DNA of 64,000 bases, taken from positions 4,650,001-4,714,000 of the forward strand of contig NZ_AP027272.1 in assembly GCF_036322805.1 (NCBI RefSeq). Direction: 5' to 3'. The notes beneath the pieces were generated by a model, which was given only the letters and a program-made list of their open reading frames with translations, did not search any database and had not been told where the DNA came from. Positions within the stretch are counted from its first letter, which is position 1; each line of letters opens with the position of its first letter. Made by a program: the position numbers and the translations under genes. Shown piece after piece: positions 35,614 through 44,516 of this stretch. The DNA comes from Planctobacterium marinum. Its GTDB lineage: Bacteria > Pseudomonadota > Gammaproteobacteria > Enterobacterales > Alteromonadaceae.

Positions 35614-35733
35614 GTAGGTTCGCATTGAGCTATAGGGAAATAGTAAATGCCGTTTATGTCGAGAACATTTAAACGGCGAGTCGGACAGCGGTAGTTGATG
35701 TGAACACCGTTGTCCGACTAAAATCGAACCCAC
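35614..35733 (+). repeat. Dispersed two-hairpin repeat, copy 3
   Basis: Runs from GTAGGTTCGCATTGAGC to CCGACTAAAATCGAACCCAC between the convergent rarD and GGDEF genes. Contains stem GCCGTTTA/TAAACGGC, then GTCGGACA/TGTCCGAC enclosing CGGT/ACCG. Compared with copy 1, both arms of two stems change together. May serve as terminator for both neighbours. Confidence 0.85.
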
Positions 35734-35752
35734 AGAATACGGGAGGCTTTGC

Positions 35753-37006
35753 TCACTCGAAAACTAACTGATTACGACCTGATTGCTTGGCTTTGTAGAG
35801 ATTTTTATCAGCGATACGCAATGTCGCTTCAGCGTTGCCATCAAACTCGGCACTGGCACCAATGCTTATTGTGAACTTGAAAGACTTTCCGTCATAGCGC
35901 ATTTCGGTTTGCGCCACTTCTTCCCTTGCCTTTTCCAGTAACTCGGTAGCAGAGTCATCGTCCATAGCCGATAAATACACACAGAATTCTTCTCCGCCAA
36001 AACGGGACACATAGTGATATTTAAAATGCCGGCTTAAGATTTTTGCCGTGATTTTTAAGGCGTGATCGCCGGCCTCGTGACCGTAGGTATCATTCACCAC
36101 TTTAAAGTTATCAATGTCGATAATGGCAAAACAAACCCACTGTGGTGCCATTTTCAAATTGGCATTCACACGGGTAAAGAAGTGGCGTCGATTGGGTAAA
36201 TTGGTTAAATAATCGGTGTTGGCTGCTTTTCGAATTGCCGCAACATTCTCAATGTGTTCGATATTTTGAGTAACGCGACAGAAAAACTCCTCGTGACAAT
36301 AAGGTTTACTGATGTAGTCATTTGCGCCGCTTTTTATAAAGCGCGCAGAAAGCGCTGAACTGCCTTTTCCAGAAACCCCGATCACGGCCACATCTTCTTT
36401 ACTAAAGGTATTGCGTAGTTCGGCAACCATTTCCACACCAGACATATTGGGCATATTCTCATCGGTGATCACCAGCTTGATATTGCTGTGCTGACGCAAT
36501 ACCGTGAGTCCCTCAAGCCCGTCTTCAGCTTCATAAGTCACAAAATTATGACGGCGCAATAACGCCGTCACCATGGAGCGAGTTAAGCGAGAGTCATCCA
36601 CCACCAGTACACCGATTTGCTTATTTTTTTCCAGTCGTTGTAAAAGGCGACTCAGATAATCGTAAACCTGTGCGTTTTCTTTAGGAATATAATCCACTAC
36701 GTCTTTGGATAAAACGCGGTCACGGGTGCGCTCATCTAAACGCCCCGTTATCACCACAGTGGGTATAAAAGCCTGAATGGCGTAGTCGATGGCCTGACCG
36801 TCTTCGGCATCTGGCAGATTATAATCCACTAGCGCACAGAGATATTCTTCGGGATAACTTGAGGCAAAAATTTGTTTCGCTTGTGAAAGGGTACTGGCGG
36901 CTATCGGCTCAAGGCCCGCTTTAGTCACCAGGTGGCACAGCACTTTCATACTGGTTGGGCTGTCTTCTATTACAAGCACTTTCTGCTGCATGGGGGAGTC
37001 GTTCAT
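35753..37006 (-). CDS. Response regulator with two receivers and a GGDEF domain
   Basis: The 417-residue cytoplasmic protein has a first receiver (KVLVIEDSPTSMKVL, phosphoacceptor in ALVDYNLPDAEDG), a second receiver (VLVVDDSRLTRSMV, LVITDENMPNMSG, DYISKPY), and a diguanylate cyclase domain with the motif GGEEF (SRFGGEEFCVYL) and DIDNFKVVNDTYGHEAGD. It should make c-di-GMP under phosphorylation control. The first receiver's conserved Lys region reads DYIPKEN. No kinase gene is adjacent, although the PAS hybrid kinase is 2.4 kb away on the same strand. Layout resembles PleD/WspR-type enzymes. Confidence 0.93.
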   Translation of the reverse strand: MNDSPMQQKVLVIEDSPTSMKVLCHLVTKAGLEPIAASTLSQAKQIFASSYPEEYLCALVDYNLPDAEDGQAIDYAIQAFIPTVVITGRLDERTRDRVLSKDVVDYIPKENAQVYDYLSRLLQRLEKNKQIGVLVVDDSRLTRSMVTALLRRHNFVTYEAEDGLEGLTVLRQHSNIKLVITDENMPNMSGVEMVAELRNTFSKEDVAVIGVSGKGSSALSARFIKSGANDYISKPYCHEEFFCRVTQNIEHIENVAAIRKAANTDYLTNLPNRRHFFTRVNANLKMAPQWVCFAIIDIDNFKVVNDTYGHEAGDHALKITAKILSRHFKYHYVSRFGGEEFCVYLSAMDDDSATELLEKAREEVAQTEMRYDGKSFKFTISIGASAEFDGNAEATLRIADKNLYKAKQSGRNQLVFE

Positions 37007-37056
37007 TCTATTGTAGTTATCCGTTCAGTATGCACAAAAAACACCATCCACGTTAA

Positions 37057-39225
37057 TTAGACTTTAGTCAAACGAGCATAGCTCATTACCAGCCATTTGC
37101 TGCCAAAATCGTCAAAGTTGACCTGAATTCGTGCATGTTCACCCTGGCCTTCCATATTGATCACCGTGCCTTCCTGGAATTTGGGGTGCATCACTCGCTG
37201 CCCTAATTGCATACCTGAATCTACGAATGCTTCATGAGAGGTGCGATTTTCGAAGCGATTGTACACCGGGCGAGATACTGTGGTACGCAAACGCACCTCT
37301 TCCATACAATCAGAGGGCATCTCTTTGATAAAACGCGACATAGTATGGAACTTGTCTTGGCCATAAAGACGGCGGCTTTCCGCCCAAGTGAGATACAACT
37401 GCTCCATCGCGCGCGTCATACCCACGTAGCACAAGCGCCTCTCTTCTTCTAACCGGCCCGGTTCCTCATTACTCATCTGGCTGGGGAACATGCCTTCCTC
37501 TACACCAGCAATAAACACCAGCGGAAACTCAAGGCCTTTGGCGCTGTGAATAGTCATCATCTGTACCGCGTCCTGATGCTTGTCGGCCTGAGTTTCCCCC
37601 GCCTCAAGAGAAGCATGAGCTAAAAATGCCGCCAGTGGAGTCATTTCCTCTGCTTCTTCTGGCACCACAAATTGTTTACACGCCGTCACCAGCTCTTCCA
37701 GGTTTTCGATGCGAGCACGGGCTTTTTCACCTTTTTCCGCCTGATACATGGCATATAAACCCGAGCGCTTAATGGCTTCATCTGCCTGACGCTCCAAACC
37801 TAGCTCAGCCAAGTCCTCTTGCAGAGTGAGTACCATATCGATAAAACTTTTCAGGGCGTTACTGGCGCGAGAAGACAGGCGTTTTTCAGCCACCATCAGC
37901 ATTCCGGTTTGCCACAGTGATTGCTGGTTTTCCCGCGCCAACTCACGGATTTGTGCCAGGGTTTTTTCACCGATACCACGAGCAGGGACGTTTACCACTC
38001 GCTCAAAAGCGGCATCATCCAGCGGGTGGTTCATCATCCGTAGGTAAGCTAAGGCATCTTTGATTTCCTGCCGTTCAAAGAAACGCATCCCGCCATAGAT
38101 GCGATAGGCAATCGATTCGTGCAATAACGCCTCTTCCAGAATACGAGACTGAGCATTGTTGCGATATAAAATAGCGCAATCCTGCAGCGCATTGCCTTGT
38201 TCAAGCCAGGTTTTGATTTTGGAAATAATAAAGCGTGCCTCATCCACCTCATTAAAACCGGCATATACCTTGATAGGCTCGCCTTCCGCCTGCTCTGTCC
38301 AAAGCTCCTTACCCAAACGCCCTTGGTTATTGTCGATAACAGCATTAGCGGCCTTCAGGATCACGCCGGTAGAGCGGTAATTTTGTTCCAGACGAATCGT
38401 CTCGGCGCCCACATAATCACGCAAGAAATTGTGAATGTTTTCCACATTGGCACCACGCCAACCATAAATAGACTGATCGTCGTCCCCCACGATCATGGTA
38501 TTGTTGCCTTCGCCACTTAGCAATCTGAGCCAGGCGTATTGAATGTTATTGGTATCCTGAAATTCATCCACCAGGATGGCGCGAAAACGGCGTTGATAAT
38601 GGGCAAGAATGCTTGGATTATTCACCCATAGCTCATGGGCACGTAATAGCAATTCGGCAAAATCCACCAGCCCGGAGCGATCACAGGTATCTTGATAAAC
38701 CTTGTATATCTCGGCCATTTTTTTCTGGGTGTAATCGTCGCGGGTATCTATTTGATGCGGGCGTAATCCTTCGTCTTTATTGCCATTGATATACCATTGC
38801 ACCTGCTTGGGAGCCCAGTGTTTTTCATCCAGGTTCATGGATTTTAAGATGCGCCGAATCAAACGGTATTGATCATCGGAGTCCAGAATCTGAAAACTAT
38901 CTGGCAGATTGACATCGGCATAATGGGCGCGCAATAAGCGGTGAGCAAGGCCGTGAAAGGTACCCATCCACATGGAGTGTAGCGAACGGCCCATCAGTTC
39001 CTCCACCCTACCGCGCATTTCTTTGGCAGCTTTGTTGGTAAAGGTTACGGCTAAAATATTGTGTGGCGCTAAGCCCTCGACTTCCATTAACCAAGCTACT
39101 CGGTGCACCAACACGCGGGTTTTACCGCTACCGGCCCCCGCCAGTACCAGCATATCTTGTGCAGGTGCGGCCACGGCACTGCGCTGTTTATCGTTTAAGT
39201 TATCCAGTAGGCGTGAGACGTCCAT
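37057..39225 (-). CDS. uvrD: DNA helicase II (UvrD)
   Basis: UvrD is the superfamily 1 helicase of nucleotide excision and mismatch repair. The 722-residue length matches E. coli (720). Motifs: Walker A AGAGSGKTRVLVHR, VDEFQDTNNIQYAWLRLL, VGDDDQSIYGWRGANVENI, LEQNYRST, TIHSAKGLEFPLVFI and YVGMTRA. The C-terminal Tudor-like domain (GQRVMHPKFQEGTVINMEGQ) that contacts RNA polymerase is present. A strong LexA box was not identified upstream. Confidence 0.98.
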   Translation of the reverse strand: MDVSRLLDNLNDKQRSAVAAPAQDMLVLAGAGSGKTRVLVHRVAWLMEVEGLAPHNILAVTFTNKAAKEMRGRVEELMGRSLHSMWMGTFHGLAHRLLRAHYADVNLPDSFQILDSDDQYRLIRRILKSMNLDEKHWAPKQVQWYINGNKDEGLRPHQIDTRDDYTQKKMAEIYKVYQDTCDRSGLVDFAELLLRAHELWVNNPSILAHYQRRFRAILVDEFQDTNNIQYAWLRLLSGEGNNTMIVGDDDQSIYGWRGANVENIHNFLRDYVGAETIRLEQNYRSTGVILKAANAVIDNNQGRLGKELWTEQAEGEPIKVYAGFNEVDEARFIISKIKTWLEQGNALQDCAILYRNNAQSRILEEALLHESIAYRIYGGMRFFERQEIKDALAYLRMMNHPLDDAAFERVVNVPARGIGEKTLAQIRELARENQQSLWQTGMLMVAEKRLSSRASNALKSFIDMVLTLQEDLAELGLERQADEAIKRSGLYAMYQAEKGEKARARIENLEELVTACKQFVVPEEAEEMTPLAAFLAHASLEAGETQADKHQDAVQMMTIHSAKGLEFPLVFIAGVEEGMFPSQMSNEEPGRLEEERRLCYVGMTRAMEQLYLTWAESRRLYGQDKFHTMSRFIKEMPSDCMEEVRLRTTVSRPVYNRFENRTSHEAFVDSGMQLGQRVMHPKFQEGTVINMEGQGEHARIQVNFDDFGSKWLVMSYARLTKV

Positions 39226-39371
39226 GGCACCTCTATGTTAATGGCTTGCAAGTTTCTGCCGGCCATTATAGTCAAAAGCACTGGATATTTGTACATTTGT
39301 TGCTGTATTCGTTATTCGGCTTGCAAAGCTGGTGTCGTCCTCAATATGAACAGTCTGTCCATAACTGACAA

Positions 39372-41387
39372 CTAGGAAAACAGATGCACGGTTAAACAAC
39401 GATATATCTGTTGAATATCAAAGGGTTTGCCCAGATGACCGGTGAAGCCCATGGCACGATAATCTCGGATATCCTGCGACATCACATTCGCTGTGAGTGC
39501 CACAATGGGGACGGTAGAGTTAATTTGTCGGATCCGTTTAAAGGCTTCTTTACCGTCCATAATCGGCATTTGAATATCCATTAGTACGATATCTGGATTG
39601 ATTTCAGGGAAAAGCGCCAGCGCTTCTTGACCATTTTCTGCGAAATGTATCTCGGCATGAGTCTTTTCCAGCATGGATTCGATAATTTCGCGATTGACAA
39701 AATTATCCTCGGCAACAAGTACTCGCTTCTCGGTTAAGTCGGGTATAGCTATATCTCGTGCTTCCGCCAACTTCACCTCGGCTTTCTTAGACTTTAATAA
39801 CGGAATAAAAATGACAAACTTTGTGCCCTTGCCTTCGCTGCTGGCAACACGAATGTTGCCATCCATTAGACTTACCAGATTGTTGGTTATCGACATACCC
39901 AGCCCTGTTCCACCAAACTTTCGGGTGATGGTGGAATCTGCCTGAGTGAATCGCTCGAATAAGGAGCTTACCGCCTCTTTGGACATGCCAATGCCTGTGT
40001 CGGTAATGTCGATTAACAGGCCCGCCAGGCCACCTCTTTCAGACTCTCGCAGACTAACTTCGACACTCCCTTGTTCCGTGAATTTCACGGCATTGGAAAT
40101 CAGGTTCATCATGATCTGTCTGATCCTGACAGGGTCGCCTATCCACACCAGTGGCATATTTGCTTCAATATTGAGAGCAAGGGTTATGCCCTTCTCCTGC
40201 GCCACGGGCTCCATATCGGCAATAACCGACTCAGCGATAAGTGCCAATGAAAAATCCACCTGCTCAATAGTCAGTTGATTGGATTCGATTTTGGAATAAT
40301 CCAGAATATCGTTGATGATGGTGAGCAAAGTGTTGGCCGAGAAAATGGCATTGCTGATCAACTTCGCGCCTTTTTCGCTGTTATTCTCTTCTCCAAGCAG
40401 TTGCAATGTACCCAATACTCCATTCATGGGTGTACGTATCTCATGGCTCATGTTGGACAAAAACTCGCTCTTGGCATTGCTGGCCTGAATCGCCTCGTCT
40501 TTGGCCCTTCGCAGGGTGTCTTCAGCTTCTTGTTGCTGACTAATATCTTGTACAACGGACCAAATTTGCTCTTCTCCATCTCGAGCAACAATGCGGATAC
40601 CAGAGAGTAAAACGGGATAACGATGGCCTTTTTGATGAATGTAATGTTTTTTATAAGGCCCATAACGACCAGATTCCTGTAGTCGTGTTAACTGCTCGGC
40701 CTCTTGCTCAGCGTACTCTTCTGGAGTGAGTTGCCAATAATCCATCTCGTTGAGCTCATTAATTTTGTAGCCCGTAAAACGGCTGAACTCTTTGTTCACG
40801 AATTTAAAGGCACCATCTGCCATCTTGTTGATGGCGATACCTATGGGAGCGAGATCCACAAACTGTTCGAACTTTTCTTTTTCATGTAAGTAAGCTTCTT
40901 CAAAACGTGTTGACTCTAACAGCGCCAGTTCTAGTTCTCGTTGCACCTTCACCAGAGGAGAAATATCTCTTCCGATGGCAAGTACCAGCGTACTTCCCTG
41001 AACAGGTATAGCGGTGAGGGATACCAAACATTCAAAAACAGTACCGTCCAACCGGGAATGTAACCACTGAAAAACCTGCGGACCTTCGGTTACCGTTTTA
41101 GTGATGTACTCTCTGGCCATCTCGTTTGACGGCCTGCCACAGGCTTGAAATTCCGGGGAGATTTGCGCCGGGCTGAGATTTAAAAAATTCTGCTCATTTT
41201 CCACGCCGTGCATTTGCACAGCAGCACTATTGCATTCAATAAAGCAGCTCGATTCTAAATCGATGATGGACAACGCATCGGCAGACACATCAAACAATTG
41301 TTTATACTTGTCCCTCTCCGCTCGAACCTTATCAAGCTCCTGTTTGAGTTTTTGGTTTTCTTCTTCCAACGTCATAGCAGCACTCAA
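39372..41387 (-). CDS. Cytoplasmic PAS-PAS hybrid histidine kinase
   Basis: The 671-residue protein lacks membrane segments. Order: N-terminal coiled coil (1-30), PAS 1 (30-145), PAS 2 (175-285; FVNKEFSRFTGYKINELNEM), HisKA with H315 (FLSNMSHEIRTPMNG), HATPase (LISNAVKFTEQGSV, DTGIGMSKEA, GTGLGMSITN), and a C-terminal receiver (VLVAEDNFVNREII, phosphoacceptor in VLMDIQMPIMDG, LTANV, HLGKPF). The final output is probably passed through a separate phosphotransfer protein. It is divergent from the TonB-domain gene, and the two BlaI-like operators lie between them. Confidence 0.94.
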   Translation of the reverse strand: MSAAMTLEEENQKLKQELDKVRAERDKYKQLFDVSADALSIIDLESSCFIECNSAAVQMHGVENEQNFLNLSPAQISPEFQACGRPSNEMAREYITKTVTEGPQVFQWLHSRLDGTVFECLVSLTAIPVQGSTLVLAIGRDISPLVKVQRELELALLESTRFEEAYLHEKEKFEQFVDLAPIGIAINKMADGAFKFVNKEFSRFTGYKINELNEMDYWQLTPEEYAEQEAEQLTRLQESGRYGPYKKHYIHQKGHRYPVLLSGIRIVARDGEEQIWSVVQDISQQQEAEDTLRRAKDEAIQASNAKSEFLSNMSHEIRTPMNGVLGTLQLLGEENNSEKGAKLISNAIFSANTLLTIINDILDYSKIESNQLTIEQVDFSLALIAESVIADMEPVAQEKGITLALNIEANMPLVWIGDPVRIRQIMMNLISNAVKFTEQGSVEVSLRESERGGLAGLLIDITDTGIGMSKEAVSSLFERFTQADSTITRKFGGTGLGMSITNNLVSLMDGNIRVASSEGKGTKFVIFIPLLKSKKAEVKLAEARDIAIPDLTEKRVLVAEDNFVNREIIESMLEKTHAEIHFAENGQEALALFPEINPDIVLMDIQMPIMDGKEAFKRIRQINSTVPIVALTANVMSQDIRDYRAMGFTGHLGKPFDIQQIYRCLTVHLFS

Positions 41388-41482
41388 GACAATCCTTTAT
41401 CGACACACAGTAAATATGCAAAGTATAGCTACTTTTTCAAAAACCGAATGGCATTGCACTATTCGTAAAAACAATCGTTGAC

Positions 41483-41510
41483 ATTTTAGATTACACGCGT
41501 AATCTAAAAT
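41483..41510. promoter_or_regulatory. BlaI/CopY-like operator 1
   Basis: Perfect inverted repeat with 12-bp arms (ATTTTAGATTAC / GTAATCTAAAAT) around ACGC. The core TTACA-CG-CGTAA fits the TACA-NN-TGTA type operator of BlaI/MecI/CopY repressors with one mismatch. Confidence 0.7.
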
Positions 41511-41515
41511 TATGT

Positions 41516-41529
41516 ATTACACGCGTAAT
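41516..41529. promoter_or_regulatory. BlaI/CopY-like operator 2
   Basis: Second copy of ATTAC-ACGC-GTAAT, centred 26 bp from operator 1, that is about two and a half helical turns. It lies 46 bases before the TonB-domain gene. Confidence 0.68.
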
Positions 41530-41574
41530 CAAAGTCTTTTCTTTAAATAATGGATTTTTTCGGATAGCAAAAAT

Positions 41575-42018
41575 ATGAAAAACAAATTGAATTTTAGTAA
41601 GCGAAACGGAAGCCTATTGTTGCGCAGCCTGTGTTGTGCATTGATAGTTATCATTGGCTCAACAACTCTTCCAACTGCTGCAAATGTTGTGGCAGCATCA
41701 GCGACGGTTGAAACCTCCCCCATCAAACGCCCTGCACCAAAGTATCCAGACTACGCCCTGAAGCATAAGTTGGAAGGTGCGGTATTGGTTAACTTTAGCA
41801 TTGAGCAAGATGGCGGAGTTTCTGATATTAAAGTGATGGCAGCCGATCAAGATGGTTTATTTGACGCCAGCACCATCCTGGCTGTCCAGAGCTGGGTTTA
41901 CCACAAACCACCACACAAAATTCGCAACAACTATGCCGCGATTGAGTATGTGCTTTCAGATACCCCCAATGTGTCTCAGTTCAGCAATGTGGAGAGGATT
42001 CAAATCAGAGGAAATTAA
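41575..42018 (+). CDS. Exported TonB C-terminal domain protein
   Basis: The 147-residue protein has an N-terminal signal or anchor segment (LCCALIVIIGSTTLPTAA) and a TonB-type C-terminal domain: PIKRPAPKYPDYALKHKLEG, VLVNFSIEQDGGVSDIKVMA and ILAVQSWVYHKP. It lacks the long Pro-rich linker of classical TonB. Short TonB-domain proteins of this kind, in related bacteria, occur in BlaI/BlaR-type (M56 peptidase) regulons; the twin operators upstream agree with this. No exbBD genes are near. Exact role unknown. Confidence 0.82.
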   Translation: MKNKLNFSKRNGSLLLRSLCCALIVIIGSTTLPTAANVVAASATVETSPIKRPAPKYPDYALKHKLEGAVLVNFSIEQDGGVSDIKVMAADQDGLFDASTILAVQSWVYHKPPHKIRNNYAAIEYVLSDTPNVSQFSNVERIQIRGN

Positions 42019-42037
42019 AAAAATGAAGCAGTCAGAG

Positions 42038-42238
42038 CTAAGACTGGCTCTTCTTCCAATCATCCGTCAGCATGCCCGCATAGCCCCAGTTTTCTTCAGC
42101 TATTTCTTGAATGACAACATGGGTATGCTCTGGATTTTTGCCCAAGACCCGTTGTAAGGAATGGGTGATATCCTTCACCAGTTCCGCTTTTTGCTCTCGC
42201 GTTACGCCTTTTGTCACATGCACATTCACATAGGGCAT
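42038..42238 (-). CDS. 4-oxalocrotonate tautomerase family protein
   Basis: The 66-residue protein starts M-P-Y-V-N-V-H-V, with the catalytic Pro exposed after Met removal, and has KGVTREQKAELVKDITHSL and VVIQEIAEENWGYAG, typical of small tautomerases that work as hexamers. Start ATG 42236-42238 follows the strong site AGGAGGCG. Biological substrate unknown. It lies 37 bases downstream of the membrane protein gene, so the two may be co-transcribed. Confidence 0.9.
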   Translation of the reverse strand: MPYVNVHVTKGVTREQKAELVKDITHSLQRVLGKNPEHTHVVIQEIAEENWGYAGMLTDDWKKSQS

Positions 42239-42275
42239 ACCGCCTCCTGAAAATTTTTGTTTGAATAAATTAAGT

Positions 42276-42719
42276 TTATGTCGCGGCTTTGCTCTGCACG
42301 GCTCGATATCCAAGTAAGTAACAAAGACCAACACCCAGCCAGACAAGCCCCACCAGCAATACGGCAGCGCTGACTTTTTCCGGGTGCCTGAGCCAAAGTT
42401 GTAGTGGCAGAATACCGCGGATAATACAAACCACTGCAATGCTGTAGAGTCCAAATTTTAATAAGGGCAATTTGCGCATTAATTTTGCGCCAGAGAGGGC
42501 ATAACAGCCTAGTACGGCAAAGATGATTGATACAACAACGGCACCAACAGGGGCTAATAGAGTACCTGCCCACGCTGACTCAACGATATCGGGTGGCGCC
42601 ATTTGTATTTCATAACACTGAGGTCCGAAATAGATACAAGAGAGATGAGCCAGTGCCGTCAGAAATGCAATTGTTGCTGCAATAACTAATAAAATAACGC
42701 CTTGCCTGGTGTTTATCAT
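42276..42719 (-). CDS. Four-helix integral membrane protein, unknown function
   Basis: This 147-residue protein has four membrane segments (GVILLVIAATIAFLTALAHL, GTLLAPVGAVVVSIIFAVL, LLKFGLYSIAVVCIIRGILP, VSAAVLLVGLVWLGVGLCYL) and a short loop containing GPQCYEIQMAPPD. No catalytic motif seen, family not assigned. It belongs to a run of small minus-strand genes. Confidence 0.7.
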   Translation of the reverse strand: MINTRQGVILLVIAATIAFLTALAHLSCIYFGPQCYEIQMAPPDIVESAWAGTLLAPVGAVVVSIIFAVLGCYALSGAKLMRKLPLLKFGLYSIAVVCIIRGILPLQLWLRHPEKVSAAVLLVGLVWLGVGLCYLLGYRAVQSKAAT

Positions 42720-42769
42720 TTTATTCCTTTAAAAAGTGCTTGATAGGTATTAGTGTAAATGCTCTGGCA

Positions 42770-43240
42770 TTATAATCCGTGATGACGGCGGATGTGCTTG
42801 ATTTTACCTGAATCGGTAAACTCCAGAGACATAATATTTATCGCCGAATATTCGATGGGTTTATCCAGATGTGCTGGCTGCCCTTTGGCGTGCTCTTTGA
42901 ACTTTACAAATACCACATTACTGCCAATCATCATCTCCAGAATTTCGATAGAGCTAAAGATTATCTTATCCTCCAGCTTGGCTAGCATGCCGGCTCTCAA
43001 CTCTTCTTTACTGGTTACCGTGACATTGAATTTAAGGTGTTCATCTTTAAATTCGTCAGCGATAAAAGACAGAAAATGCTCCACATCTTCCTCGTCTGAA
43101 TCGGGTTGTTGGCGCGCATTTTTAGCGGCAATAAAATCTTGGGTTAAGTTTTTGATTTGTTGCTCTGTGAGCTGATTGGCAGCATAGCTTGTGAATGAAG
43201 CCAAACAAAGCAGTATTAAAATTGAAATAACCTTTTTCAT
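42770..43240 (-). CDS. Exported SnoaL/NTF2-like protein
   Basis: The 156-residue protein starts at ATG 43238-43240 after GGAAGG, has a signal peptide (cleavage near SYAANQ), and then a helix-rich N-terminal half followed by strands (IIFSSIEILEMMIGSNVVFVKFKEHAKG, YSAINIMSLEFTDSGKIKHI) as in the NTF2-like cone fold. The periplasmic role is unknown. The start 15 codons upstream is less likely because it would bury the signal peptide. Confidence 0.7.
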   Translation of the reverse strand: MKKVISILILLCLASFTSYAANQLTEQQIKNLTQDFIAAKNARQQPDSDEEDVEHFLSFIADEFKDEHLKFNVTVTSKEELRAGMLAKLEDKIIFSSIEILEMMIGSNVVFVKFKEHAKGQPAHLDKPIEYSAINIMSLEFTDSGKIKHIRRHHGL

Positions 43241-43433
43241 AGAACCTTCCATAATAATCCAACAGTAAAGCGTGCTTAGTGACAACCTATTTGACTATAT
43301 ACAAGCCTTCGCTTTCTGATCTGCTTAATTTGAAACCAAATTTTTCAGACAAATCAGGAACATCGGCCATGACGGAAATTTATGCGTCTTTGGGGACTCC
43401 ACTGTCGAGATAAGGAATGAAAGGGCAAAATGC

Positions 43434-43784
43434 TCACAAGAAAGAGCAATCGCATGGCAGCTCTGGTAAATCACATCCTTTGTTTTTTGAACATGAAGTT
43501 ACGTTACATGCCGGAGAAGGGTCACAACAATCGTACCATTTACCCTTTTCCTTTTTGTCCTTGTCTTTCTTTTCAACAAGCACAACATGTGCGGCTTTAC
43601 AGTCATTAAACCTTTGTCGGATTAAACAATAACCGCGCACTAAGCCTTGCTGCTCAATGATCTTAAGTACCGCATTTGAGCAAGAGTCCCCCTTATACAA
43701 AGCTGCATGAGCGCACCTAAAACCTTTATAGGGAGATAAGAACTTTTGATAAATGCGAATGGCCAATATGGATATAGTTTTCAT
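43434..43784 (-). CDS. YidD-like protein with Cys-rich tail
   Basis: The 116-residue protein starts at ATG 43782-43784 after AAAGGAG. The first 65 residues match the YidD (membrane-protein insertion efficiency factor) family: IRIYQKFLSPYKGFRCAH, GDSCSNAVLKIIEQQGLVRG, and RFNDCKAAH. The C-terminal tail is lysine-rich and then contains seven Cys within about 30 residues, unlike the canonical 85-residue YidD beside rnpA/yidC. It is thus a paralogue with a possible metal-binding or disulfide-rich extension. Confidence 0.78.
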   Translation of the reverse strand: MKTISILAIRIYQKFLSPYKGFRCAHAALYKGDSCSNAVLKIIEQQGLVRGYCLIRQRFNDCKAAHVVLVEKKDKDKKEKGKWYDCCDPSPACNVTSCSKNKGCDLPELPCDCSFL

Positions 43785-43837
43785 CAAACTCCTTTTAGTC
43801 TCCAAAGCAGCGACAGTACCAGAGCCTCTTGCTGACA

Positions 43838-44257
43838 TTACTCGTTAAATTGTCGTTCAACCAAACTAAACCAGTTTCCCGAGTTGTCCATAGCCATTGC
43901 TTCAACACCATACAGCTGTTGTGTCGGTGGCTGAATAAATTCCACACCTTTAGCCACGAGTTCTTCATAGGTTTTTTGACAATTTTCAGTTTCGAAAACA
44001 CCTGCTCCGAATGCCCCTTCCTTGATTAAGCTTCGAATTTTTTCGGCAGAATCCGTAGTGAACATTGGTCCCTCTTTCGGCTCCGCTAATACCAGTTGAA
44101 GCTGTGAATTAGATTTCGGATATACAGTTAGCCATCGGAAACCGCCTTCCACTTTCAGGTCATCACCAACTTCGAAACCGAGCTTATTTTTGTAAAAATC
44201 AAGCGCTTCGTCCTGATTAAGTACATATATTGTTGCATGCGCTATGGATGTGATCAT
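43838..44257 (-). CDS. VOC (glyoxalase/bleomycin-resistance) family protein
   Basis: The 139-residue protein has the two beta-alpha-beta modules of the VOC superfamily: AHATIYVLNQDEALDFYKNKLGFEV at the start and GVFETENCQKTYEELVAKGVEFIQPP with AMDNSGNWFSLVE at the end. The metal-ligand pattern H7...E...E can be seen. Members include isomerases, dioxygenases and resistance proteins, so the substrate is open. Separated by 53 bases from the YidD-like gene downstream. Confidence 0.88.
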   Translation of the reverse strand: MITSIAHATIYVLNQDEALDFYKNKLGFEVGDDLKVEGGFRWLTVYPKSNSQLQLVLAEPKEGPMFTTDSAEKIRSLIKEGAFGAGVFETENCQKTYEELVAKGVEFIQPPTQQLYGVEAMAMDNSGNWFSLVERQFNE

Positions 44258-44516
44258 CTACCTATTCCTGGTTGTTAATTCAGCTTTATCTTATCGAAAT
44301 AATCAAAATGATATTTCTCCAATATTGCTCAATTCGTCACTTTCCCAAAAAATGATAGGCAGACATATTTGAGTGCGCTGCTATAGCAGACAAGCTGAGT
44401 GGCATTTGATAATTGTCAGCAATAAAATCCCTGCCAGCATTCAATCTTTTTAACTTGTAGTTCACAGTCATAAAATTTACTTTCAAACACAAAAAGATAG
44501 CTAGCAATGTATCTTG
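44258..44516. other. AT-rich intergenic region without a recognised element
   Basis: I see no gene, no attC site and no strong terminator here. Base composition is AT-richer than in the core genes on either side. Confidence 0.5.

Noticed and set aside
43369-43413. Short plus-strand frame of 14 codons
   Set aside because: No ribosome-binding site and no recognisable product; likely chance.
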